Positions 1-6,540 of a DNA stretch of 15,564 nt are shown one piece after another. The stretch spans positions 1 to 15,564 of the forward strand of contig CAMETB010000020.1 in NCBI GenBank assembly GCA_945936265.1, read 5' to 3'. Source of the DNA: an uncultured Clostridia bacterium. Its GTDB lineage: Bacteria > Bacillota > Clostridia > Oscillospirales > CAG-272. Below the pieces are notes generated by a model. It had not been told where the DNA came from and searched no databases. It saw nothing but the letters and a program-made list of their open reading frames with translations. Made by a program: the position numbers and the translations under genes. Position 1 is the stretch's first letter; each line of letters begins with the position of its first letter.

Positions 1-202
1 CCATACGCTGGACGTTGTCTTAAAAATCGGCAGCGCGGAAGAATTGAACGCTAAAATCGGAACAACCGCAGCAAACGCCCTCATCGGAACGGAGGAAAAC
101 CCCGGATTTGTCTATACCTTGAAAGCAACGGGCGGTTCAGGCAGTTTCGGCTTCTTGACCTTTGAAAAAGAGGGTAAGCAAATAAATGTGCTGGTGTTTT
201 AA
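1..202 (+). CDS. 3' end of an unrecognised gene
   Basis: This is the last 66 residues of a protein whose start lies outside the window. The open frame runs from base 2 to a TAA stop at 200-202. The segment is moderately polar, with a Gly/Ser-rich patch (ATGGSGSFGF) and a beta-like C-terminus ending INVLVF. It has no membrane segment and no motif I recognise, so no function is proposed. It is accepted as coding because the frame is open throughout and a strong hairpin terminator follows about 38 bases after the stop. Confidence 0.6.
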   Translation, partial: HTLDVVLKIGSAEELNAKIGTTAANALIGTEENPGFVYTLKATGGSGSFGFLTFEKEGKQINVLVF

Positions 203-240
203 CGATAAATTGTCAAGCTATAGGTTTTAAGAAACCAACA

Positions 241-274
241 AAAATACGGGCGGATAAAAATCCGCCCGTATTTT
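241..274. terminator. Bidirectional hairpin terminator
   Basis: A perfect 15-base-pair inverted repeat (AAAATACGGGCGGAT and its complement) encloses a four-base loop, AAAA. The A-rich and T-rich ends give a U-tract on both strands. It can therefore end the plus-strand partial gene and the convergent minus-strand zinc-ribbon gene, whose stop is 18 bases away. Confidence 0.88.
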
Positions 275-291
275 ATATGAATTTTTTGACG

Positions 292-717
292 TTACTGTTC
301 TTTGCCGCATTTGCTGCAAAAGATTGAATCCTCGTCTATCTCTGCCCCGCAATATTTGCAAAACTTCGTTTCTTTAAGACCTTCTTTTACTGCTTTTGCA
401 GTCTTTTTGACTGCTCCGCTCATAATTTCGGCGCCCGTGTCGGCAATATCCGTAAGGTCCTCTTTATTCTCCTCCTGAATATATTTCGCCGTCTTTGTGG
501 AGAGCTTCATCATCTCGGGTCTGAAACCTAAAATAAGACAAGAAACGCCGACGAATATTCCCAAAGCGGACATAGCCCCGCCGAGCATAAAATAATTGTG
601 TTCAAAATCTCCAAATCCTTTGAATGTCAGAACAAAGCCGACTATCGCCACAAAAATGCCGATAAATCCCACTACCTTAAGTATAAACAGATGCGTAGGC
701 TTGTTGTTGTCACTCAT
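292..717 (-). CDS. Small two-TM membrane protein with C-terminal zinc ribbon
   Basis: A 141-residue protein of unknown function. After a short polar N-terminus there are two hydrophobic membrane segments, about residues 10-32 and 42-64. A charged, helical linker (about 70-117) follows, then a C-terminal zinc ribbon with two CxxC knuckles: C120/C123 (CKYCG) and C134/C137 (CSKCG). The domain belongs to the widespread zinc-ribbon class found at the ends of small Firmicute membrane proteins. It probably binds one Zn2+ on the cytoplasmic side. The start is supported by an AAGGGGGAG ribosome binding site just upstream and by a promoter 41 bases upstream of the ATG. It is a single-gene unit, convergent with the partial gene on the left. 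The family assignment is firm only for the ribbon. Confidence 0.85.
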   Translation of the reverse strand: MSDNNKPTHLFILKVVGFIGIFVAIVGFVLTFKGFGDFEHNYFMLGGAMSALGIFVGVSCLILGFRPEMMKLSTKTAKYIQEENKEDLTDIADTGAEIMSGAVKKTAKAVKEGLKETKFCKYCGAEIDEDSIFCSKCGKEQ

Positions 718-757
718 TTTTCTCCCCCTTGCAAAATCAATTTATTCTCTTGTAATC

Positions 758-787
758 ATTGTAACATAAACCGCTTATAAATTGCAA
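758..787 (-). promoter_or_regulatory. Promoter of the zinc-ribbon gene
   Basis: On the minus strand, -35 TTGCAA (782-787) and -10 TACAAT (758-763) are separated by 18 bases. The preceding TGT makes an extended -10 (TGnTACAAT). It lies just upstream of the ribosome binding site of the gene that starts at 717. Confidence 0.7.
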
Positions 788-814
788 GTGATTTTTCATA
801 ATCGCATGCAAAAA

Positions 815-828
815 CGGTTACACGATTT
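815..828. repeat. 14-base copy of an internal tRNA-Ser segment
   Basis: CGGTTACACGATTT at 815-828 is repeated exactly at 927-940 inside the tRNA-Ser gene, in the same orientation and 112 bases apart. The tRNA copy covers the 3' side of the anticodon arm and the start of the long variable arm. It could be a tRNA remnant, an attachment-site-like relic or a chance match. Confidence 0.4.
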
Positions 829-848
829 TGAGCTTGCAAAAATCGCAC

Positions 849-881
849 AAAAAAGCCACGAGGTAAAAAACCCGTGGCTTT
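849..881 (-). terminator. Terminator of the tRNA-Ser gene
   Basis: On the minus strand, a stem AAAGCCACG/CGTGGCTTT (plus strand 852-860 with 873-881) continues inward with GGT/ACC and ends in a run of six T. It starts six bases after the encoded CCA end of the tRNA, so it is an intrinsic terminator for that gene. Confidence 0.85.
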
Positions 882-886
882 ATTGC

Positions 887-977
887 TGGCGGAGAAAGAG
901 AGATTCGAACTCTCGAACCGTGTTACCGGTTACACGATTTCCAATCGTGCGCGCTCGACCAACTACGCGATTTCTCC
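887..977 (-). tRNA. tRNA-Ser (anticodon GGA), CCA encoded
   Basis: The minus strand folds as a complete class II tRNA. The acceptor stem is GGAGAAA/TTTCTCC (971-977 with 891-897). The D arm has stem GCG/CGC. The anticodon arm is CACGA-TTGGAAA-TCGTG with anticodon GGA (940-942). A long variable arm (AACCG/CGGTT) is typical of serine tRNAs, and the T arm is GAGAG-TTCGAAT-CTCTC. Discriminator G is followed by an encoded CCA ending at 887. It reads UCC and UCU codons. It is a single-gene unit with its own promoter and terminator. Confidence 0.97.
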
Positions 978-1022
978 GTATGATTTATTTTGTTTTCGGT
1001 AGGTGCTTTTCATTCCTGCGAT

Positions 1023-1051
1023 AGTATATCACATTGCTCCAAAAAAATCAA
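1023..1051 (-). promoter_or_regulatory. Promoter of tRNA-Ser
   Basis: On the minus strand, -35 TTGATT (1046-1051) and -10 TATACT (1023-1028) have a 17-base spacer. The TGA before the -10 makes an extended -10. It lies 45 bases upstream of the mature tRNA 5' end and diverges from the Lrp operon promoter. Confidence 0.8.
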
Positions 1052-1134
1052 GTGCTTTTTTTAATTTATTTCGATTTTTATTTTCGGGGCGGTTTTGGAG
1101 TTTTTTATAATATTTCTATTTATCTTCAAAATCA

Positions 1135-1163
1135 TTGACAAAGCGCTTGCTTTATGGTATACT
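1135..1163 (+). promoter_or_regulatory. Promoter of the Lrp-aminotransferase operon
   Basis: A consensus -35 TTGACA (1135-1140), a 17-base spacer and -10 TATACT (1158-1163) with an upstream TGG (extended -10). Transcription should begin near 1170, leaving a leader of about 55 bases. That leader contains an imperfect inverted repeat, AAATAA (1170-1175) and TTATTT (1189-1194). This could be an operator for the regulator encoded immediately downstream, since Lrp/AsnC proteins often control their own operon; that part is inference. Confidence 0.88.
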
Positions 1164-1223
1164 TATTCCAAATAAATTCACGTTACGGTTATTTGCCGAA
1201 GGCGTTTTTATCGGAGGTTTCAT

Positions 1224-1703
1224 ATGGATAAAATTCTTAAACTTTTGGAAGACGACGCTACTCTTACGCCCGAACAGATAGCGGTTATGCTGTCAAAGGA
1301 AGTCGGCGATATAAAAAAAGCCATTGAAAAATATGAGGAAAACGGAGTTATTCTCGGTTACAAAACCATTGTAGACTGGGACAAAACGGACCGAGAGTAT
1401 GTAAGTGCGCTTATCGAGGTAAAAGTTACTCCCCAGCGTGACAGAGGATTTGACAGAATAGCCGAGAAGATATACAATTATCCCGAGGTTCAGTCGCTTT
1501 ATCTTATGTCAGGCGGATTTGATTTTATGCTCTTAATAGAAGGAAAAACGATGAAAGAGGTCGCTTATTTCGTTGCGCAGAAACTTGCTCCCATTGAGTT
1601 TGTAACCTCGACGGCAACTCATTTTGTTCTCAAAAAATACAAGGATAAAGGCGTTGTTTACGGAAATATGGAAATAGATGAAAGAGGAAACATGCCGTTA
1701 TGA
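1224..1703 (+). CDS. Lrp/AsnC family transcriptional regulator
   Basis: A 159-residue DNA-binding regulator. Residues 1-50 form the AsnC-type winged helix-turn-helix (DDATLTPEQIAVML, then the recognition helix and the wing at GVILGY). Residues 58-138 form the RAM ligand-binding and oligomerisation domain, with the family's effector loop at SGGFDFML (96-103) and a C-terminal strand TATHFVLKKY. Family members form dimers to octamers and sense amino acids. GGAGGT sits at the usual distance before the ATG. The gene overlaps the aminotransferase by four bases (ATGA), so the two are translationally coupled. A similar pair, AlaR-AlaT (YugG-YugH), controls alanine synthesis in Bacillus subtilis. By analogy this protein may sense alanine or another amino acid, but the effector cannot be read from the sequence. 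Confidence 0.93.
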   Translation: MDKILKLLEDDATLTPEQIAVMLSKEVGDIKKAIEKYEENGVILGYKTIVDWDKTDREYVSALIEVKVTPQRDRGFDRIAEKIYNYPEVQSLYLMSGGFDFMLLIEGKTMKEVAYFVAQKLAPIEFVTSTATHFVLKKYKDKGVVYGNMEIDERGNMPL

Positions 1704-2872
1704 TCGATTACAACAAAATGCTCTCCGATACGGTGCGTGAAATAAAGCCGTCCGGAATACGCAAGTTTTTCGATTTGCTGTCCGATATGGACAATGTTGT
1801 TTCCCTTACCGTCGGGCAACCCGATTTCGTGACGCCGTGGCACATAAGAGAAGCGGCTATCGAAAGCCTTGAGAAAGGAAAAACTTATTACACCTCAAAT
1901 GCAGGAACGGCAGAAGTTCGCTGTGAACTTGCAAAATATCTGAAGAGAAGATTCAACCTCGATTACGACGGGCACGACGAGATTTTCATAACCGTCGGTG
2001 GAAGCGAGGCAATAGATGTTGCAATACGCGCACTTATAAATCCGGGCGACGAGGTTATTGTTCCGATACCGTCATTTGTCTGCTACGAACCTATTGCAAA
2101 ACTTGCAGGCGCCAAGGGGGTAACGGTTACGACAAAGCTTGAAAACAAGTTCAAACTCACCCCCGAAGAACTTAAAAGTGCGATTACCCCGAAAACGAAA
2201 TTGCTTGTTCTTCCCTACCCGAATAATCCGACCGGGGCTATTCTTACCCGTGAGGAACTCGAGGCTCTTGCAGACGTTATAAGAGGCACGAATATAGCAA
2301 TTCTCTCTGACGAAATATATGCGGAACTCACATACGGAAAGCGTCATGTTTCGATTGCCGAAATAGACGGTATGCGTGAGAGAACGATAATTGCAAGCGG
2401 ATTTTCAAAGGCATATGCTATGACGGGTTGGAGGCTCGGTTATCTTTGCGCCCCGAAGCCTCTTATAAAACAGATGCTTAAAATACATCAATATGCCATA
2501 ATGTGCGCACCTACAACCTCGCAGTTTGCTACCCTTGAAGCCTTGCAAAACGGTGACGGGAACATAGAGATGTTGCGTACGGAATACAACAGGCGCAGAG
2601 TCGTTATTTACGAAGGTCTCAAAAGCATAGGTATAGATTCGTTTGAGCCCGAGGGCGCGTTCTACATATATCCCAATATTGCGCCGTTCGGTCTTTCGAG
2701 CGATGAATTTGCCGAAAAGCTCTTATATGAGCAAAAATGCGCAATAGTTCCCGGCACCGCGTTCGGCGAGTGCGGAGAGGGCTTTGCAAGAATATCCTAC
2801 GCTTACTCCGTAAAGCACATAAACGAGGCGCTTGAAAGAATTGAAGCGTTTGTAAAATCTCTTAAAAAGTAA
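1700..2872 (+). CDS. PLP-dependent class I/II aminotransferase (AlaT/YugH-like)
   Basis: A 390-residue fold type I pyridoxal-phosphate enzyme that transfers an amino group between an amino acid and a 2-oxo acid in the cytoplasm. Full-length landmarks are visible: SGIRKFFDL and GQPDFVTPWHIREA near the N-terminus, GGSEAID phosphate-binding region, PNNPTG with N175, SDEIY with D204 and Y207 contacting the cofactor, the Schiff-base lysine K237 in SGFSKAYAMTGWRLGY, and R364 near the C-terminus for substrate carboxylate binding. Length and motifs fit the subgroup that includes B. subtilis YugH (AlaT) and PatA. Pairing with an Lrp-type regulator favours AlaT-like alanine transamination, but substrate specificity is inferred. 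The start is fixed by the ATGA overlap with the regulator. Confidence 0.93.
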   Translation: MIDYNKMLSDTVREIKPSGIRKFFDLLSDMDNVVSLTVGQPDFVTPWHIREAAIESLEKGKTYYTSNAGTAEVRCELAKYLKRRFNLDYDGHDEIFITVGGSEAIDVAIRALINPGDEVIVPIPSFVCYEPIAKLAGAKGVTVTTKLENKFKLTPEELKSAITPKTKLLVLPYPNNPTGAILTREELEALADVIRGTNIAILSDEIYAELTYGKRHVSIAEIDGMRERTIIASGFSKAYAMTGWRLGYLCAPKPLIKQMLKIHQYAIMCAPTTSQFATLEALQNGDGNIEMLRTEYNRRRVVIYEGLKSIGIDSFEPEGAFYIYPNIAPFGLSSDEFAEKLLYEQKCAIVPGTAFGECGEGFARISYAYSVKHINEALERIEAFVKSLKK

Positions 2873-2881
2873 GGTGTCTTT

Positions 2882-3367
2882 ATGAAAAAAATGAAAAGAG
2901 TGTTGAGAAATCAGTTTGCCATCGCTCTTGTCACTTCAATTATGATGGTTGTCGGGATTCCGCTTATACCCATATCGGCGGTAAACGGCATAACGTGGTT
3001 ACTTGTCGTTGCCATTGTATTTACGGCTTACGGCTTTTACGGTTGCCCGCTTTATTGGATTTCCTATGCGTCAAAAAGGGAGCTTTATTCCATACTTTTT
3101 CTTATCGAAAACGAGCATGTATTGACAGTTGAAAGCCTGTGTCAGCAAACGGGCAAGGACGGAAAATATATTTCAGATAAGATACGTTATCTTTTACTTG
3201 GCGGATTTCTGCCGGGATACATATTCAACGGTGAGACGCTTGAAAAATCTTTCGTTCAGGAAAAGCCTACGGTCGTATCCGTTCCATGCCCGTTTTGCGG
3301 CGCGCCTGTAACACTTTCCGACGGAGAGGGTAAATGCGAATATTGCGGCTCAAGCATACATAAGTAA
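2882..3367 (+). CDS. Two-TM membrane protein with zinc ribbon, function unknown
   Basis: A 161-residue protein encoded nine bases after the aminotransferase stop, with AAGGTG as its ribosome binding site. It is the last gene of the Lrp operon. A basic N-terminus precedes two membrane segments (about 12-33 and 38-60). Next is a helical region (about 66-125; YSILFLIENEHVLTVESLCQQ then YISDKIRYLLLGGFLPGY) with the look of a winged-helix or PCI-like fold. A zinc ribbon follows with CPFC (C136/C139) and CEYC (C152/C155). I do not recognise a named family. The layout suggests a membrane-anchored module with a cytoplasmic zinc-binding tail. A role linked to the aminotransferase is suggested only by operon position. 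Confidence 0.88.
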   Translation: MKKMKRVLRNQFAIALVTSIMMVVGIPLIPISAVNGITWLLVVAIVFTAYGFYGCPLYWISYASKRELYSILFLIENEHVLTVESLCQQTGKDGKYISDKIRYLLLGGFLPGYIFNGETLEKSFVQEKPTVVSVPCPFCGAPVTLSDGEGKCEYCGSSIHK

Positions 3368-3371
3368 ATTG

Positions 3372-3403
3372 CAAAAAGCACGGATTTCAAACCGTGCTTT
3401 TTG
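3372..3403. terminator. Bidirectional hairpin terminator
   Basis: A 12-base-pair perfect stem, CAAAAAGCACGG (3372-3383) with CCGTGCTTTTTG (3392-3403), and an eight-base loop. A5/T5 at the stem ends supply U-tracts on both strands. It ends the plus-strand Lrp operon and, on the minus strand, the topoisomerase-tadA-fic operon, whose last stop is three bases away. Confidence 0.9.
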
Positions 3404-3406
3404 ATT

Positions 3407-4009
3407 TTACAAATTTTCCGTTTTGAAGGTAGTATATCCCTCGTAATAATAACTGTGATCTATGCCTTTCATATAAACTTCTCTGCTGTTTATTTTGTCT
3501 GTGAGTGCGCTTTTCAGCAAATACTTTATTTCGATATCTTTTACGGGACTGCGCTCCATTGCAAGAAGATAATCGTCTTTATCGACAATGCTCCAATCGA
3601 TAACCCGTCCAATCCCATTTTTCAGAATGTGATCGAGCCAGATACGCATGCTTCTTCCATTGCCCTCACGAAACGGATGTGCAACATTCATTTCCACATA
3701 CTTTTCTATGATTTCATCAAAATTTGATTGCGGCATTTTATCAATGTTGTCAAGCGCAGCTTTAAGATAAATAAGAGGAGCAAAACGAAAATTGCCTTTT
3801 GAAATATTTACGTCACGAATTCTTCCCGCAAAATCATAAATATCCTCAAACAGATATTTGTGTATTGTTTGCAGGGTTGAAAATTTACCGGCTTCAAGAT
3901 TATCAAGAACGCCGTTTTCAAAAAGTTCTGCTGCTTTTTTCTTGCTTATTCTCTCCTCTTCTTTTGCAAGCTCGGCAGAGCTTTTTATTCCCAATTTATT
4001 TTCAAGCAT
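3407..4009 (-). CDS. fic: Class III Fic protein AMP-transferase (NmFic-like)
   Basis: A 200-residue Fic-fold enzyme, predicted to move AMP from ATP onto a hydroxyl side chain of a target protein. The full active-site motif HPFREGNGR is present (H111 to R119), with catalytic H111 and the metal-binding acidic E115. The upstream flap region contains NISKGNFRFA. The C-terminus carries the class III autoinhibitory motif S-x-x-x-E-G: S186, E190, G191 in SYYYEGY. In Neisseria NmFic the equivalent glutamate blocks ATP and the equivalent tyrosine (here Y187) is self-AMPylated to release inhibition. Similarity to NmFic looks high along the whole domain. I place the start at the ATG at 4009, preceded by GCGAGGT, rather than at an in-frame TTG at 4024 that overlaps this site. 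It is the last gene of the operon, 30 bases after tadA. No separate antitoxin is visible, as expected for class III. Confidence 0.92.
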   Translation of the reverse strand: MLENKLGIKSSAELAKEEERISKKKAAELFENGVLDNLEAGKFSTLQTIHKYLFEDIYDFAGRIRDVNISKGNFRFAPLIYLKAALDNIDKMPQSNFDEIIEKYVEMNVAHPFREGNGRSMRIWLDHILKNGIGRVIDWSIVDKDDYLLAMERSPVKDIEIKYLLKSALTDKINSREVYMKGIDHSYYYEGYTTFKTENL

Positions 4010-4039
4010 ATGAATACCTCGCAAAATACCGTTTGAGTG

Positions 4040-4489
4040 TTATCTTTTGGCTCTGAAAAACTCGCTTAAAATTGCGGAACATTCCTCTGCAAGTACGCCG
4101 CCCTCGATCTCGGGCTTATACAAAGGATAATCGGTCAGGTCAAGCATAGTGCCAAAAGAGCCTGCTTTTTTATCGCTCGCTCCATAGACCACCCTCTCGA
4201 CTCTTGAATTGATTATTGCTCCTGCGCACATAGGACAAGGTTCAAGCGTGACATAAACGGTACAACCGACAAGCCGCCAGCCGCCAAGATTTTTACATGC
4301 CTCATCTATTGCCTTTATTTCGGCATGGTGAAGCGAATTTTTATCATTCTCTCTCGTATTATGGGCTGATGCTACAATTTCGCCGTTTCTCACTATTACT
4401 GCGCCGACCGGCACCTCGTCCTCGGAAAAAGCTTTTCTTGCCTCGTCTAATGCCTTGCGCATAAAAAATTCGTCTTGTCCGGTTATCAT
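4040..4489 (-). CDS. tadA: tRNA-specific adenosine deaminase TadA
   Basis: A 149-residue zinc deaminase that converts adenosine 34 to inosine in tRNA-Arg(ACG), allowing wobble reading of CGN codons. The zinc ligands and proton shuttle are intact: H55 and E57 in HAEIKAIDEA, and C85/C88 in LEPCPMCAGAIINSR. The TadA-specific stretch VVYGASDKKAGSFGT follows, and length is normal for the family. Its ATG overlaps the stop of the upstream topoisomerase gene (ATGA, 4486-4489). There is no clear ribosome binding site of its own, so translation is probably coupled. Its place between a topoisomerase subunit and a Fic enzyme is probably a matter of shared transcription. Confidence 0.96.
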   Translation of the reverse strand: MITGQDEFFMRKALDEARKAFSEDEVPVGAVIVRNGEIVASAHNTRENDKNSLHHAEIKAIDEACKNLGGWRLVGCTVYVTLEPCPMCAGAIINSRVERVVYGASDKKAGSFGTMLDLTDYPLYKPEIEGGVLAEECSAILSEFFRAKR

Positions 4490-6471
4490 ATATCAGCCAG
4501 ATCCATATATTTTGCGCTGTTTTCGGCAATAAACGCCTTTCTTGCGGGAATATCGTCGCCGAGGAGCGTTTCAAATATCACCTGCGTTTCATACTCGTCT
4601 GCGGGATTTACTTGTATAAGACGTCTCGTTTCAGGGTTCATCGTAGTCTGCCACATCATATCCGCCTCGTTTTCACCGAGTCCCTTTGAGCGTTGAATTG
4701 TATATTTTTCATTGCCTATTTTTGAAAGGATGTCCGCTTTTTCGTTCTCGTTATAAGCAAAATATATCTTGTCTTTGGCGGTCGTTATTTCATAAAGGGG
4801 GGATTCCGCAATATAGATTTTGCCCTCTTTTATAAGGGTAGGCAAAAGGCGGTAAAACATAGTAAGAATAAGCGTTCTTATCTGGAAGCCGTCCTCGTCC
4901 GCATCGGTACAGATAATTATTTTGTTCCATTTGAGCGAATTTATATCAAACGGCGCCATATCGTCCTTCGACTTAGTTTTCACCTCGACACCACAACCTA
5001 TTACTTTGAGAAGATCGACTATTATATCACTCTTGAATATTTTATCATATGTGCATTTTAAACAGTTAAGCGTCTTTCCGCGCACGGGGATTATTGCCTG
5101 AAATTCGGAGTCGCGCCCGAGTTTGCAGGAGGTAAGCGCAGAATCTCCCTCAACTATATACAGTTCTCTCTTGTCCGGGTCTTTTGAACGGCATGAGACA
5201 AATTTTTCCACCCTGCTCGTTATATCGCTCGATGTTGCGAGTTTCTTTTTAAGGTCAAGGCGAGTGCTCTCTGCCTTTTCTCTCGAGCGTTTGTTCACAA
5301 GCACCTGATTTGCAAAAAGTTCCGCCTCCGCGCTCTTTTCCTGAAAATATACCTCAAGGCGTCTTTTGATAAAATCGCAAAGGGCGTCCTCTATAAATTT
5401 GTTGGTTATCGATTTTTTCGTCTGGTTTTCATATGATGTCTGCGTTGAAAAACTGTTTATGACAAGCACGAGACAATCCTGAATGTCCTGAAATGTTATC
5501 TTCGCCTCATTTTTAAGGTACTTATTGTTTGCCCTCAGGTACTTGTCCATTTCAAGAACAAATGCTCTTTTTACAGCCTTGTCAGGAGAACCGCCGTGTT
5601 CAAGAAAGCTTGAATTGTGATAATATTCAAGCATATTTACCGTGTTGGAAACACAGAATGAGATCTGTGCTTCAAGATCGTAATCGTCCTTGTCGTCTCT
5701 GTCACGCCCCCTTGCCGTCATCTCCCAAAGGACAGGCTCGGTAAGTGACTTTTGCTCTGTTATTTCATTTATATAGTCTGATATTCCGTTCTGATACAGA
5801 AACTCTTCGGTTTCAAACTTACCGTCGGGCATCTGATATTTAAGGATAAGTTTAAGCCCGGCATTGACGACGGCTTGTTTATGAAGAACATCAACATAAT
5901 ATTCCTTCGGTATCGAAGTATCGGTAAAAACCTCAAGGTCGGGGCGCCATCTCGTGAGCGTTCCCGTTCTTTTCTCGCCTCTTGCAAGTTCCCTCGACAT
6001 AAGTTCAGAGGCGGGCTCACCCTTCTTAAAATGTATTTCGTACATCATATTGTTTTTGTACGAATAAACATCCATAAACTCGGAAGAATACTGCGTTGCA
6101 CAGGCGCCGAGACCGTTTAAGCCGAGAGAGTATTTGTATGCGCCCTTTTTGTTATTCTCGTATTTTCCGCCTGCATAAAGTTCGCAATAAACGAGTTCCC
6201 AGTTATATCTTCCCTCTTTTTTGTTGAAATCGAGAGGAACGCCACGCCCGTGGTCGTCAACTTCTATGGTCCTGTCCTTATAGACGGTTACCTTTATTTC
6301 CTTACCGTATCCTTCTCTTGCTTCGTCTATAGAATTTGAAAGAATTTCAAAAAAAGAATGCTCGCAGCCCTCAAGCCCCTCGGAGCCGAATATAACGGCA
6401 GGTCTTTTCCTTACCCTGTCGGCACCTTTGAGCGAAGATATACTTTGATCCGTATATTCTTTTGCAGACAT
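4486..6471 (-). CDS. Divergent GyrB/ParE-type topoisomerase subunit B
   Basis: A 661-residue ATPase subunit of a type IIA topoisomerase. The GHKL ATPase has E42, N46 and D49 in FEILSNSIDEA, D73 in DDHGRGVP, and the ATP lid YKYSLGLNGLG (112-122). The transducer domain carries Q350-T351-K352. The TOPRIM domain has E441 in IVEGDSA, GRDSEFQAIIPVRGKTLN, and D523/D525/D527 in CTDADEDG. The tail has RSKGLGENEADMMWQTTM and PETRRLIQV. It departs from typical GyrB/ParE at two positions: the lid histidine is N119, and the histidine after DxDxDG is Q529. I start it at the ATG at 6471, which has GGAGGG five bases upstream; an in-frame ATG at 6531 lies upstream of the promoter -10. It is probably a second, lineage-specific topoisomerase rather than housekeeping gyrase. 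No GyrA/ParC partner is in the window. Confidence 0.92.
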   Translation of the reverse strand: MSAKEYTDQSISSLKGADRVRKRPAVIFGSEGLEGCEHSFFEILSNSIDEAREGYGKEIKVTVYKDRTIEVDDHGRGVPLDFNKKEGRYNWELVYCELYAGGKYENNKKGAYKYSLGLNGLGACATQYSSEFMDVYSYKNNMMYEIHFKKGEPASELMSRELARGEKRTGTLTRWRPDLEVFTDTSIPKEYYVDVLHKQAVVNAGLKLILKYQMPDGKFETEEFLYQNGISDYINEITEQKSLTEPVLWEMTARGRDRDDKDDYDLEAQISFCVSNTVNMLEYYHNSSFLEHGGSPDKAVKRAFVLEMDKYLRANNKYLKNEAKITFQDIQDCLVLVINSFSTQTSYENQTKKSITNKFIEDALCDFIKRRLEVYFQEKSAEAELFANQVLVNKRSREKAESTRLDLKKKLATSSDITSRVEKFVSCRSKDPDKRELYIVEGDSALTSCKLGRDSEFQAIIPVRGKTLNCLKCTYDKIFKSDIIVDLLKVIGCGVEVKTKSKDDMAPFDINSLKWNKIIICTDADEDGFQIRTLILTMFYRLLPTLIKEGKIYIAESPLYEITTAKDKIYFAYNENEKADILSKIGNEKYTIQRSKGLGENEADMMWQTTMNPETRRLIQVNPADEYETQVIFETLLGDDIPARKAFIAENSAKYMDLADI

Positions 6472-6502
6472 AACAACCCTCCGAAAGCAGTCAATATAAT
6501 AT

Positions 6503-6531
6503 ATTTTATCATATAAGAACCGCATTTTCAA
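6503..6531 (-). promoter_or_regulatory. Promoter of the topoisomerase-tadA-fic operon
   Basis: On the minus strand, -35 TTGAAA (6526-6531) and -10 TAAAAT (6503-6508) have a 17-base spacer. TGA before the -10 makes an extended -10. It lies 32 bases upstream of the ATG at 6471 and diverges from the gtrA promoter. Confidence 0.78.
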
Positions 6532-6540
6532 GTACTATTT

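Noticed and set aside
782..1024. Open frame across the tRNA region
   Set aside because: It reads antisense through the tRNA-Ser gene and its terminator, with no ribosome binding site.
1106..1111. Extra TATAAT upstream of the Lrp promoter
   Set aside because: The matching -35 position (around 1083-1088) reads TTCGGG, which is a poor match; the 1135-1163 promoter is far better.
4010..4024. Longer Fic start at TTG 4024
   Set aside because: The TTG sits directly on the GCGAGGT that serves as ribosome binding site for the ATG at 4009, and adds only five residues (MRGIH) outside the family core.
6472..6531. Twenty-residue N-terminal extension of the topoisomerase subunit
   Set aside because: It would start at the -35 element of the predicted promoter and has no ribosome binding site; GGAGGG five bases before 6471 decides the start.
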